Source: Arthrobacter sp. CAN_C5 (GTDB lineage: Bacteria; Actinomycetota; Actinomycetes; Actinomycetales; Micrococcaceae). Taken from it: a stretch of 64,000 bases of DNA. Made by a program: the position numbers and the translations under genes. The stretch spans positions 2,232,001 to 2,296,000 of the forward strand of contig NZ_JAGGMZ010000001.1 in NCBI RefSeq assembly GCF_017875735.1. Reading direction: 5' to 3'. Positions within the stretch are counted from its first letter, which is position 1. Each line of letters starts with the position of its first letter. The notes under the pieces were generated by a model that was not told where the DNA came from, did no database searches, and saw only the letters and a program-made list of their open reading frames with translations. Below are positions 51,488 through 60,852 of the stretch, piece by piece.

Positions 51488-52675
51488 ATGCGAGCTTATG
51501 CGGCTGTCCTAAGTCTTCCAGGTGCTGCCCAGTTCATGTCAGCCGGCCTGGTGGCACGAGTCCCTATTGGCATGCGTGCAGTTGGGACGATCCTCCTCGT
51601 GGCGGCTTTCACCGGGTCGTTCGCTGTTGCAGGTGCCGTTGCAGCCACCCTGACGATCGCTACCGCTGTCGCAGCACCAGCAATCGGGAGACTGACCGGC
51701 AAGCACAGGCAATCAACCCTCATCTACTGGACCCTGCCCGTTCACGCCCTCGCCACCGTGGCCCTGGTGCTCCTTGTATCGCAGCAAGCCCCGATATGGA
51801 CGTTCTTTCCCGCGGCGGCGCTGGCAGGGCTGGCCACCGTTCCGATCGGCTCCCTCGTTCGCACCCGCTGGATCGGCGCAACCGCGGACACCGGATACAG
51901 GCCCACCGCCTACGCGCTAGAAAGCGTACTGGATGAGTTGATCTACATTGTCGGGCCCGTCGTCGTCACTGCCCTTGCCGTGGGAGTCAACCCTGCAGCA
52001 GGTCTTCTTGGGGCTCTGGCCTTGTACGTTCTGGGCAGCCTTGTCTTCTCATCGCTACGACGAACCGAACCCCCGATCCAAGCCACCAGTGCAACCACGC
52101 CTCGCACCAGATCGATCCCCGCCGGCATGGCTGTACTGATGGGGGTGTTCCTCCTTGCGGGCCTCTACCTTGGAACCCTCGACATCGGAATCATCGCCTT
52201 CGCCGAAGAACAAGAATCCCCCGTCAGTGCGGGCGTCCTCCTTGGCCTACTTGCGGCAGGGAGTGCCGTCTCCGGCTTCGTCTACGGTGCTCGACGTTGG
52301 CCAATAACCCTGCCCATTCAGTTGCTGATCGCCGTCGTCGCCCTGGCCGTGGGGTCACTGCCCCTTCTGGCCGCGCAATCACTCACCGTGATGGCAGTGA
52401 CTGTCGTCATCGCCGGTTTGGGATTGGCTCCGGTACTCATATCTGCCAGCTCCCTTGTCGGTGACCTGGTGACAGAGCGCTCACTGACGGAAAGCCTTGC
52501 CTGGCTATCAAGCGCTATAACCCTCGGCATAGCTCTCGGTGCAAGCGGCGGTGGAGCTCTCGTCTCTCAGTTCGACAGTACGGCCGCGCTGGTCCTAGGA
52601 ACTGCCGGCGCGATACTGGCCGCCCTCGTCACCGTTGTCGGCCTGCGAGCACTTGGCCGCACCAACCAGCTCTAG
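51488..52675 (+). CDS. MFS transporter
   Basis: ATG 51488 is preceded by AGAGGGG. About 395 residues with 12 helices, beginning RAYAAVLSLPGAAQFMSAGL and with the loop APAIGRLTGKHRQ; this is the actinobacterial MFS group often found as putative efflux pumps. Substrate unknown, and no adjacent regulator is visible. Confidence 0.85.
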   Translation: MRAYAAVLSLPGAAQFMSAGLVARVPIGMRAVGTILLVAAFTGSFAVAGAVAATLTIATAVAAPAIGRLTGKHRQSTLIYWTLPVHALATVALVLLVSQQAPIWTFFPAAALAGLATVPIGSLVRTRWIGATADTGYRPTAYALESVLDELIYIVGPVVVTALAVGVNPAAGLLGALALYVLGSLVFSSLRRTEPPIQATSATTPRTRSIPAGMAVLMGVFLLAGLYLGTLDIGIIAFAEEQESPVSAGVLLGLLAAGSAVSGFVYGARRWPITLPIQLLIAVVALAVGSLPLLAAQSLTVMAVTVVIAGLGLAPVLISASSLVGDLVTERSLTESLAWLSSAITLGIALGASGGGALVSQFDSTAALVLGTAGAILAALVTVVGLRALGRTNQL

Positions 52676-53134
52676 CTCGATTGTAACCGTCACCCGTTCA
52701 ATGAACGGTGAGGGATGGTTCTGTGGGACGGTGCCCATGCTGATTTGAACCCCGGAAGCTGCACTCGCTCTTGATCCTGTCCCCTTGCAACGACACTTGA
52801 TCTGGGCAGGATCATAGACTCATCTACGAGTGGGAGCGACAGTGCTTTGTCCCATCGGGGTGTCCCAAACCAGGACCGGAACGGTCGCCGAGTGACAGGT
52901 CTGGACGGGACTGGACTTCCCCAAAACCGGCACCTACGTCATTGACGGGGGCCTCTTCGCCCTTTCTACAAACATCGAAAAGGGCCAAGGCATGTACAGC
53001 GAATCAGGCTTTTGGGTCTAACACCGCTGAGCCCAAGGCCTCAGCTTCCGGTGTAAACGACCTCGGTGATTGCGGTAGACCCACCCGAGAAGGGCCTGCT
53101 GAGCGATCCCTCAGCGCATCCTCAAGACGCGCCA
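52676..53134. other. Gap of ~460 bp holding a gene-end remnant
   Basis: A CCGTTC-AA-TGAACGG hairpin at about 52695-52710 may terminate the MFS gene. At 52896-53021 a short frame (WTGLDFPKTGTYVIDGGLFA, ending GMYSESGFWV) reads like the C-terminus of a lost enzyme; an in-frame TGA at 52893 separates it from more in-frame sequence. I cannot name the family. Confidence 0.35.
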
Positions 53135-53386
53135 CTAAATTCCGGCGCGATGCTCTCGGCAACTGGGAGAGACAACCCTCATGGCGCTCGAGGGGTTGGT
53201 CGCTAGCGCCGCAGCCGGACGGACAGGCCGCCGTTGAAGATCGCCGCCGCAGTTGGGACAAGCTCGGTCCTGGAAGCGTTCAACGCAATCGGGGCACCAA
53301 GTGCATTCAAATGTGCAGATGTATGCCTCCTCGAAGGGAGCAATGTCGCGATCGCAACATTCGCAATTGGGCCGGATCTCAAGCAT
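53135..53386 (-). CDS. DUF1272 zinc-ribbon-like protein
   Basis: An 83-residue protein with eight cysteines: CECC near the N-terminus, ICTFECTWCPDC in the middle and CPNCGG near residue 50. This is the full DUF1272 pattern, a small Cys4-type zinc-binding protein of unknown function. A truncated relative begins at 57418. Confidence 0.88.
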   Translation of the reverse strand: MLEIRPNCECCDRDIAPFEEAYICTFECTWCPDCVERFQDRACPNCGGDLQRRPVRPAAALATNPSSAMRVVSPSCREHRAGI

Positions 53387-53428
53387 CTAGCCACTCTAAT
53401 CCCGGGATTGCTCTTCGAGAAAACCTCC

Positions 53429-53866
53429 CTAGGCGATGCTGTCCCCGACCACGACAATGCGCTCCACGCGCTTTTCTGAGCCGGTCACTCCGGTGTCCCG
53501 GCCGGACCCGGGACCGGCAGTGTCCCCCGGAGCTGCTGCTTCGGCGTAGACCCAGGCAGGGAGTCCGGATTCCAGCCGCACCAGCACCCGAACGTAGTCC
53601 CCGACCTCGTATCGGTCGGCCGCCGCGAGTTCCTTATCGGAGAGCTCGAACACGGTTCCTTCGACCACATCCGAGGCCTCCGGCGAAGCACGCAGGATCG
53701 GGTGGACGTCGGCCCCGCTGGCGGCAATCACCGCGGAGTCAGTGATGCGCAGCGGAAAGACCCGATATCCGGGCAACCGGTCCTCGGTGCCTACCAAAAG
53801 GCGCCCGAAGTGCTCGATCTGGACACTCGGCAGCCGAAGCGTTCCGTAGGAAAACAACCGCTGCAC
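53429..53866 (-). CDS. Gamma-glutamylcyclotransferase-family protein
   Basis: GTG 53866 stands six bases after GGGGA and begins right at VQRLFSYGTLRLPSVQ, the GGCT/AIG2 start with the YGTL motif; a TTG at 53893 would add nine residues. The catalytic Glu is in VEGTVFELSDKELAAADRYE. The ~145-residue protein acts on gamma-glutamyl groups or is a structural relative. Its last 25 residues are Gly/Thr-rich. Confidence 0.85.
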   Translation of the reverse strand: MQRLFSYGTLRLPSVQIEHFGRLLVGTEDRLPGYRVFPLRITDSAVIAASGADVHPILRASPEASDVVEGTVFELSDKELAAADRYEVGDYVRVLVRLESGLPAWVYAEAAAPGDTAGPGSGRDTGVTGSEKRVERIVVVGDSIA

Positions 53867-54152
53867 CGTGCATCCCCATTCATCCACGGCCAATCTTCAT
53901 ATGGCCCCCAAAGCACAAGACCCTATCATCGAGCCCCGCACCACGAAGGCTCCCCACGCTGACAACATTGCGGTCACGGGAGCACTCCGATCCCCCGCCG
54001 TGGTCTTCCTGGTGAAGATGGCAGTGAAGGTTGTCGTTACTTCTTTGGCAATCGTTCCGCAAGTTATCGGTCGCCGCATGCGGTGACGTCAGCTCATGCT
54101 GTAGCCAGCAAAGGGCGGCGATGACCCGGCAGTTCTGGTTCGCTTGCAGTTC

Positions 54153-54626
54153 CTAGGCAAGCGGCAGTTCGAGCGTGAAACGCTCCTTGGGTTGATGGGT
54201 GGCTCCGACCCGTTCATAGAATTGAATTGCTCGTGTATTCCATGCTGGTGTCTGCCACTGCAACTCTCCATAACCCCGTGCCCGCGCGTCGGTCGCGACT
54301 GAGTCTAGGAGTAGGCGGCCGATTCCGGCGCCGCGGTAAGTACCCGAGACGTAGAGACAGTCAAGGTGCGCGAAGGGCTCGCCCTTCCAGGTAGCGACGT
54401 CCGTGGTGATCGACGCGTACCCGACAGGTCCACTCCCGGCGTGAGCAACGAAAATGGTCATCCTTCCCGCGCCAATGAACTGTACGGTTTTGTCCGCCCA
54501 ATCCACCGGAAGGATGACGTTGCTTCGCTCATAGTCGATGTGGGCCTCCACCAGGGCGCGAATCGCGTCGCACTCCTCGATCGTGGCCACCTTCGTAATT
54601 GATGTCGGGGCTGTCACACCGTGCAC
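54153..54626 (-). CDS. GNAT-family N-acetyltransferase
   Basis: A 157-residue GNAT with the acetyl-CoA loop LYVSGTYRGAGIGRLLLDSV and the end motif NTRAIQFYERVGAT. Substrate unknown. Intact, unlike the two GNAT relics at 62.3 and 63.1 kb. Confidence 0.88.
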   Translation of the reverse strand: MHGVTAPTSITKVATIEECDAIRALVEAHIDYERSNVILPVDWADKTVQFIGAGRMTIFVAHAGSGPVGYASITTDVATWKGEPFAHLDCLYVSGTYRGAGIGRLLLDSVATDARARGYGELQWQTPAWNTRAIQFYERVGATHQPKERFTLELPLA

Positions 54627-54715
54627 CGTATCAGGTTTGATGCCGCTCTCTTGTTGTGAAGATAGCGATTATGCCCACGCGATACCCCCCAGATCAACAT
54701 GAGCGTTCCGGGCGG

Positions 54716-54803
54716 ATGGTCCTGGACCACCTTAGTGACGCGGACGAACGCCCCGGTGTCAGCAGTGCCGATCAGACCCGGATCAGGGAGTTGGAGAGGG
54801 AGA
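54716..54803 (+). pseudogene. IS3-family OrfA remnant
   Basis: One frame gives DERPGVSSADQTRIRELERE, matching the coiled-coil end of IS3-type OrfA proteins (DxGxRPGVSTAEAARIKELEREN). About 30 codons remain, joined directly to a different gene fragment. Confidence 0.55.
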
Positions 54804-54953
54804 ACCGGCGCGGACTGCTTCACCATCACAGTCCTCGCCCGATCCGTGAGCGACCTTGAGCGCATCACCGGTCGGCTCGTCATTCTCGGCGGCATCACCG
54901 CCGGCGTCGTTTACTCGAGCCCCATCTTGGCCCGACACATCACCCCTGCCTGA
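54804..54953 (+). pseudogene. Lrp/AsnC-family regulator, C-terminal fragment
   Basis: The frame reads TGADCFTITVLARSVSDLER, then LVILGGITAGVVYSSPILAR and a stop at 54953. This is the end of the Lrp/AsnC (RAM/SIAM) ligand-binding domain (G.DCF.L.V...D..HLE.....G.TTT.IV.S). The DNA-binding half is missing, replaced by the IS3 remnant. Confidence 0.55.
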
Positions 54954-55101
54954 CCCGCTTCACCGACTTGAAGTCCTTGGCCTCGACAGTGAAGCACACG
55001 ACGAGACTGCAACGAAACACCTCCCGCTAGCCGATCAGAGTCTCGTGTCTACGAGCTTAGGTGTGTCATATGGCGGGTTGTTGATACTGCATCGGGGTCT
55101 T

Positions 55102-56043
55102 TCAGGCTGCCCAGGTGGAGCGATAGTTGCTGGGCGAAATACGTAGGTGCCGGCCGAAGGCGGCACGCAGTCCTGCGGCAGTGCCGAACCCACTTTGACT
55201 TGCGATGCCGTCGATAGACAGGTCAGTTCGTTCCAACAGTTCCTGTGCACGTCGGACGCGTTCTCGTACCAGCCAGTCACCTGGCGTCCGCCCATACGTT
55301 TCGAGGAAACGCCTGGTTAGCTGTCGTTCACTGAGATGCGCGCGCGAGGCGAGGTCCCGGATGAGGATTGGCTGATCCAGGTGAGCGATGGCCCACGCCG
55401 CAGCCTCCGCAACCGCTGGTGGGTGTGGCCCGGGGACGGGCCGAAGCACATATTGCGCTTGGTCAGCAGTGCGGTGCGGCGGGGTGACCATGCGGCGGGC
55501 GAGTTCATTGGCAACGGCTGTGCCATGGTCTTGGCGTACGAGTTCGATGCAGAGATCGATGCCCGCGGCGGTACCGGCGGAGGTGTGAATCCGATCGTCT
55601 TGAGCATAGATGACGGCTTCATCCAGCTTAATCAGGGGGAAGCGGCGGCGTAGTTCATCCGCGTGCATCCAATGCGTAGTCGCGCGGCGTCCATCGAGGA
55701 TCCCGGCTTGGGCGAGCACAAACGAGCCAGAGCAGATCGCGGCGATCCGAGCACCTCGCCTGTGCGCCTCCCGGACCGCTTCCACGAGGTTGGCTGGCTG
55801 CACCGCGTGAATGTCGCTGCAGGCGGGCACGATCACCGTGTCTGCTTGAACGAGTTCGTCGAGCCCGAACGGTGTAGTGGAGGCAAACCCACCAGCGATC
55901 GTAGCGCCGGGCTCGGTGGCGCATAACTGGAAGTCGTACCACGACCCATCGAGCTCAGGCCGTGGAATCCCGAAGATCTCGCAGGGCACGGCGAGTTCGA
56001 AGATCGGGGCTCCCGGCATCACCGCAACTGCTACCTGGTGCAT
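55102..56043 (-). CDS. GlxA-type AraC-family regulator
   Basis: From ATG 56043 (longer starts at 56061-56073 possible). Residues ~5-180 are a DJ-1/PfpI-like domain (AVAVMPGAPIFELAVPCEIF, AAICSGSFVLAQAGILDGRR with Cys) and the end is an AraC HTH pair (AHLSERQLTRRFLETYGRTP, SQSGFGTAAGLRAAFGRH). It is divergent from the APC permease at 56114, the likely target. Confidence 0.9.
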   Translation of the reverse strand: MHQVAVAVMPGAPIFELAVPCEIFGIPRPELDGSWYDFQLCATEPGATIAGGFASTTPFGLDELVQADTVIVPACSDIHAVQPANLVEAVREAHRRGARIAAICSGSFVLAQAGILDGRRATTHWMHADELRRRFPLIKLDEAVIYAQDDRIHTSAGTAAGIDLCIELVRQDHGTAVANELARRMVTPPHRTADQAQYVLRPVPGPHPPAVAEAAAWAIAHLDQPILIRDLASRAHLSERQLTRRFLETYGRTPGDWLVRERVRRAQELLERTDLSIDGIASQSGFGTAAGLRAAFGRHLRISPSNYRSTWAA

Positions 56044-56113
56044 GTCTGTTCTGTTGCGCATGTTGTCCATCATGCCACTGGTGAGTTGCCAGGAGTGCTA
56101 GTGAAATGAGTTA

Positions 56114-57364
56114 GTGAGCAAACTCCAGACCCTTCAGCACGTTCATCCGCGATCAATCGGGGTCCTTCAGGGCGTCGCACTGTATGTGTGCGCGATTCTC
56201 GGCGCTGGAGTGCTGGTGTTCCCCGGACAAGCGGCATCCCTTGCAGGTCCGGCGTCGTTGGTCGCTTGGGGGTTCAGTGCTCTACTCGGTATTCCGATCG
56301 CGTTTACCTTCGCTGCACTTGCGTCACGCTTTCCTGATGCCGGCGGAGTGGCGACCTTCGCAGCAAGAGCCTTTGGACCCTCAGCGGGAGGTATCGCTGG
56401 ATGGTGGTTTTTCATTGCTGGATCGATCGGGCAAACAATTGTTCCACTCACCGCCGGCTACTACGTAGCCGCCGCACTGGGTATCGGACAGCATTGGGCA
56501 CCAGCAATTGCGGCCGTCGTACTGATCGCCGCAGTCGCCGCGAACCTTGTCGGCCTCAAGCTCGGCGCGCGCGTGCAGATCGCTCTCGCCAGCGGCGTCG
56601 CGTTGATCCTGCTGACCGTGATCATCGTCGCGATTCCGCAGATTCGTTTCGAGAATCTGACTCCCTTCGCTCCGGGCGGGCTGCAGGGCATCGGCCAGGC
56701 GGTCATCGTATTATTCTTCGCTTTCGCTGGCTGGGAAGCCATCGCACACCTTTCGGCGGAGTTCCGCGACGTGCGCCGCACCCTCCCCCGGGCCACCCTG
56801 CTGACCATTCTGATCGTTACCTTCCTCTACCTCGGCGTCGCATTCGCCGTCGTCGGAACCGGGTCCTACGGCACCCCTGAACTTGATCGGACCGCTCTTG
56901 GCACCATCGTCGGACAAGGTCTTGGCCTATCAACGGTGGGCGTCGTCGCTGTCGCAGCAACCATCATTTGCTTGGGCACGACGAACGCCTTCATCGCGTC
57001 AATCTCCCGACTCGGCTACGCCCTGGCCCGCGACGGATGGGCGCCGGCACTCCTACGACAGCAGGACCGAAGCGGAACACCAGCAATCTCAATTCTGACC
57101 GTGGGATCGATCGGAGCCGCAGGACTACTCGGAGCCGCACTATTCGGCTGGGGCACTGATGACATTGTCTTCATCCCCTCCGTTCTCGTGCTCGCCACCT
57201 ACCTCCTTGGCACTGCCGCGGCCGTGCGCCTTTTCACCGGGGGTCTGCGCCTTCTCGCGTCCACCGCGCTAGGCCTGCTGCTTCTCACAGTGCCTTTCGC
57301 TGGATGGCACCTCCTACTCCCGCCCGCGGTTGCAGTCGCCGTTCTTGCCCTGCATAGGCGCTAA
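56114..57364 (+). CDS. APC-superfamily amino-acid permease
   Basis: GTG 56114 start. A 416-residue, ~12-helix transporter with the early AILGAGVLVFPGQAASLAGP unwound-helix motif and a central FFAFAGWEAIAHLSAEFRDV, typical of YjeH/AdiC-like APC members that often export or exchange amino acids. Controlled perhaps by the divergent GlxA-type regulator. Confidence 0.88.
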   Translation: MSKLQTLQHVHPRSIGVLQGVALYVCAILGAGVLVFPGQAASLAGPASLVAWGFSALLGIPIAFTFAALASRFPDAGGVATFAARAFGPSAGGIAGWWFFIAGSIGQTIVPLTAGYYVAAALGIGQHWAPAIAAVVLIAAVAANLVGLKLGARVQIALASGVALILLTVIIVAIPQIRFENLTPFAPGGLQGIGQAVIVLFFAFAGWEAIAHLSAEFRDVRRTLPRATLLTILIVTFLYLGVAFAVVGTGSYGTPELDRTALGTIVGQGLGLSTVGVVAVAATIICLGTTNAFIASISRLGYALARDGWAPALLRQQDRSGTPAISILTVGSIGAAGLLGAALFGWGTDDIVFIPSVLVLATYLLGTAAAVRLFTGGLRLLASTALGLLLLTVPFAGWHLLLPPAVAVAVLALHRR

Positions 57365-57417
57365 AGCAGACCATCGCCCCTGGCTACAAGGAACCATGTC
57401 GAAAGGGACGTAACCTC

Positions 57418-57492
57418 ATGCTTGAAATTCGTCCCACCTGTGAATGGTGCGATCGCGACATCGGGCCGTCCGATGCAGGGCTGCCTCGGTAA
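57418..57492 (+). pseudogene. DUF1272 protein, first 24 codons
   Basis: ATG 57418 begins MLEIRPTCEWCDRDIGPSDA, clearly the start of a DUF1272 protein like that at 53135-53386, then stops after 24 codons. At ~57476 the DNA changes to the tail of an aldo/keto reductase in the opposite orientation, so the rest is lost. Confidence 0.8.
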
Positions 57493-58185
57493 ACCGGGGG
57501 ATGGTGCGGCGGAAGTAGGAGCTTCCCAGCGTCGAGGCGTCCCCGGTGCCGGCGAGGAACCCGCGACCCAACGGCGAATAGGCACAAAGCCCACCCCGAG
57601 TTCGGCGGCGGCGGGGACCAAGTTACGTTCCACGTCGCGGCTCCAGATGGACCATTCGTTCTGGACCGCGGCAATCGGGTGGATGCTGCTGGCCTCACGC
57701 AGCTCCTCGGCTGTCAGCTCTGACAGGCCCAGATAGCGTACCTTGCCGGCCCAGACTAACCCCGCCATGACCTCCACGGTTTCCACGATCGGAACGCGGA
57801 GGTCACGGCGGTGCATGTCGAACAGGTCAATGGTGTCGGTGCCCAATCGCTGCAGGCTGCGGTCCACCGCCTGCTTCACGTAGGCGGCATCACCCCTGAT
57901 TTCACGGCGGTCTTCAGCCGGCCCGTCGACGAGGCCAAATTTGGTGGCCAGCTCGACTTCGCCGCGGCGTTCCTTGAGCAGCCGCGCTATCAGCTCCTCG
58001 TTGCTGCCGCCGTATGGGCACCCGGCGGTCGTAGAACAATCTCGATGTCTACCTGCCTTGGGGCCTTCCATCGGCTGTCCTGAGGCTGAAACCGGACGGC
58101 CCGCGGCGTCGATCTCCATTGCCCCTAGATCCGAGCCAGTGCACGTTTGGCCGATCACGCCCTCCTCCTTAGCTTGGGCGAGCAA
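57476..58185 (-). pseudogene. Aldo/keto reductase, truncated and frameshifted
   Basis: The frame holds YGGSNEELIARLLKERRGEV, LATKFGLV, LQRLGTDTIDLFDMHRRDL and GKVRYLGLSELTAEELREAS, all AKR features, with Lys and His of the catalytic set visible. A frameshift near 57585 moves the continuation (YSPLGRGFLAGTGDASTLGS) to another frame, the C-terminus is cut by the DUF1272 junction, and the N-terminus (58090-58185) is not AKR-like. Non-functional. Confidence 0.75.
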
Positions 58186-58366
58186 CCGTTCGGCGATTCC
58201 CTTCTAATCTATGATCTCTCCAGTCACGGATCGACCATCTCCTCTGAATAGCCAATCGTATAGTCGGCCCCCGCTGTCTCCTCCTATATCAGACCGGACC
58301 CTCCCACGCCGTTTCTCCTTCAGTCCGTCATCGACGTTGGTCGGTACTGTGTAGCTTGCGATGTGC

Positions 58367-59245
58367 TCAGACCCAGGGATTAGTTCCGTCGCGCAGCCAT
58401 TGAAGGGTCCCGGGCCAGAACGTGTCACGGAAGCGGCTATGGAAGAGGCCAAAATGTCCGATTTCGGGGCTGTTGAGGTCGTGGGGCTTTAGCTGCACAA
58501 CGATGGAGGGGCTATTCGGGTAGTAATTCAGTCCCCTCATGATGGCGTTCTTGGAGGCGAACGGATCGTCCGTTGCAGAAACAGCAAGGGTCGCGGCTGT
58601 GAATGAACTTTGATGCTCCTTTATCGCCTTCCGCATAGGGCCTGCCCCGGCGGAGAAGTTCCTAGGGCTTCTCGCCCAGTTCAGGGCGACGCCTTTAGGC
58701 AGGTCTTCGAGCCATCCGAGACTCTTGCCGGGGAAGTAGCCATGCCAAAGCGTTATGGCGGGCATCAGGATGTGCCAACGCCACCAGAAGCGCAGCCGGT
58801 GGCCGGGGCGGTAGTCCCTCCAGTGGGCGTGTTGAGCGCCGACGGATAGAAGTCGTTTCACCTGGTGGCCGTGTTTCGCCAGACCGACGCCGAATCCGCC
58901 AAAGCTGTGGCCGACAACGTGAAGGTCCGGACTGACGTTGTTTATGGCCCAATGAAGAACCGCGTCAATGTCCTTCAATCCCCAGTCGTACCAGCTGGCT
59001 TGCAGGTTCTTGATGTTCGCTTCCCTGGACTGCCCGATACCGCGGTAGTCGAAGGTGATGGCGGTGAAACCATTCTCCGCGAGGAAAGAGGCGTAGCGGT
59101 GGTAATAGGAGGCTAAAACTCCAGTGGCACCAACGACGACGACCGCGCGGCCGGACAGTTGCCCGTCGGGAGGGCGAGGTGCCCAGAGGTGTCCTTGGAG
59201 TTCGTAGCCGTCTTCGCAGCGAACTGTCAGGGGTCTACTGGTCAT
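58367..59245 (-). CDS. Alpha/beta-hydrolase (esterase/lipase-like)
   Basis: ATG 59245 follows AAAGGA. The ~292-residue protein has VVVVGATGVLASYYHRYASF, TFDYRGIGQS, the nucleophile elbow LHVVGHSFGGFGVGLAKHG and a final GHFGLFHSRF His loop, as in bacterial 'YheT/serine aminopeptidase S33-like' hydrolases. Substrate unknown. Confidence 0.88.
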   Translation of the reverse strand: MTSRPLTVRCEDGYELQGHLWAPRPPDGQLSGRAVVVVGATGVLASYYHRYASFLAENGFTAITFDYRGIGQSREANIKNLQASWYDWGLKDIDAVLHWAINNVSPDLHVVGHSFGGFGVGLAKHGHQVKRLLSVGAQHAHWRDYRPGHRLRFWWRWHILMPAITLWHGYFPGKSLGWLEDLPKGVALNWARSPRNFSAGAGPMRKAIKEHQSSFTAATLAVSATDDPFASKNAIMRGLNYYPNSPSIVVQLKPHDLNSPEIGHFGLFHSRFRDTFWPGTLQWLRDGTNPWV

Positions 59246-59947
59246 CACTGTGAGTCCTTTCAGTCCTCGGGTGCACGCTATCGTGTGGAGCCATTGCAAG
59301 CCAACGACTTTCGATGCGTGACCACCACCCGCAAGGTGAGTGGTCCCGTGCCGCGCGGTCTCGGCGACGGGGTTGCGTGATCGAGCTTTTTGAACGCCTC
59401 TAGGGGCGCTGACGCAATGGGCGGTGCCGACCCCGCCCATGTTCTGCACCGCTGCGCGGTGGGCCATGGAGAGTTGCATGTTCCCGGCGGAACCGGTGAG
59501 TTACGCAAGGCGGCTGCCTTGCCTGGAAAAATTGTGAAACTGCATCGTGGCGCGTCGGCAGTGATGATCATGACGAGGTGAGCCCACTATTGGGGTTATC
59601 CGGCATAGTAATCCTGGCAGCTGGATTGGCTTTGAACACACCAGGGAGGCGCGGCCCGGCACCCGATTGCGCGAGTTCATTCACTGTTCCTTTCTGCTAC
59701 CCATACCCCCAAAGGGTATTTCCTATAAGGCGTAAATTCAAGATGCTTGCCTCGAATAAAAAGGGGGGATCGATGCGCCCGACTTTCGAGGCTTGTCTAC
59801 CAGCACTTGCCTCTGCGTACCCAGAAGGAGTATTCCGGGTCACTTCTGCTCCCGGAACTGCCGCCCGTAGACGCGGGTAGGCCCCTTGCAGGATGTGCCG
59901 TCGCGTTATGGCCGCATTCAGCGGGACACCGGTGTTGGGTGGTTGAG
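59246..59947. other. Gap of ~700 bp without a convincing gene
   Basis: Frames in this stretch are extensions of neighbouring genes or shadows. The right end overlaps the decayed C-terminus of the EamA gene. A lower-GC patch around 59690-59770 suggests a promoter or inserted DNA, but no gene is recognised. Confidence 0.35.
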
Positions 59948-60827
59948 TCATGTTCGGACGGCGATGCCGGCGCAGGCGATGACGGCGATGCCTCCGAGAA
60001 CCGTGACCGGCGTGGGGTGTTCGTGAAGCAGGAGTGCTGCCCAGAGGATGCTCGGGACAGGTTGGGTGAGTTGTACCTGACTGACTGACCTGAGCCATAG
60101 GCCCGAACGCGAGTCCGCGGTACCAGCCGAAGAAGCCGAGGAACATGTTGACAATGGCCAGGTATGCGAACGCAGCCCATTCGATCGGGGCCCCGTTGGG
60201 TGGTTTCTGCATTACGGCGGTGAAAGCCAGGGCGAGCATCAGTGGGGACGCGATGACGAGCGCCCCTGAGACGGTCTGCCACGCACCCAGTTCACGGACC
60301 AAAAGACCGCCTTCGGCGTACCCGATGGCAGCGGCCAGGACAGCTGCGAACAGCAGCAGATTTGAGGTGGCGAGGTGAGTGAGGCCGCCGCCCTGCAGCA
60401 CCGCGAACTCGACCGCTGCGACGGCGCCGATGACTGCCAGCACCGAGAAGGACACGGGTGGTTGTTCTTTGCCACGGATCACTGCCATGACCGCGGTCGC
60501 CGCGGGCAGGAGGGCGATGACGACAGCTCCGTGGCTTGCCGGTGCGGTGGTCAGGGCGAAAGAGGTAATGAGCGGGAAGCCGACGGCGATGCCCCGGCGA
60601 CCGCAGCAAGCCGCAACCATTGACGGCCGGCAGGGAACTGTTGCCGGGTGAGGGCCAAGGCAGTGATCGCGAGGACCGCGGCGATTACTGCGCTCTGATC
60701 CGGTAAAAAGGGGTGAGAACCCGCCAACCGCTACACGCGTGAAGGGGACGGTGGAGGAGAACGCAAGGACGCCAAGCAATCCCCATGCAAGTCCTGCCCT
60801 GGGTAACGATAGCGCGGCGGATTTCAT
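59948..60827 (-). pseudogene. EamA/DMT transporter with several frameshifts
   Basis: Pieces in order from ATG 60827: AALSLPRAGLAWGLLGVLAF, then (shifted) AVIAAVLAITALALTRQQFP, then (shifted back) GIAVGFPLITSFALTTAPAS and a long correct stretch to WYRGLAFGPMAQVSQ, then (shifted) LTQPVPSILWAALLLHEHPT and VLGGIAVIACAGIAVRT. The last break is a CTGA triplication near 60076-60087, a 4-bp slip. It is divergent from a MocR gene. Confidence 0.8.
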
Positions 60828-60852
60828 CGGAATAGCGCTACCATGTTGCTTC

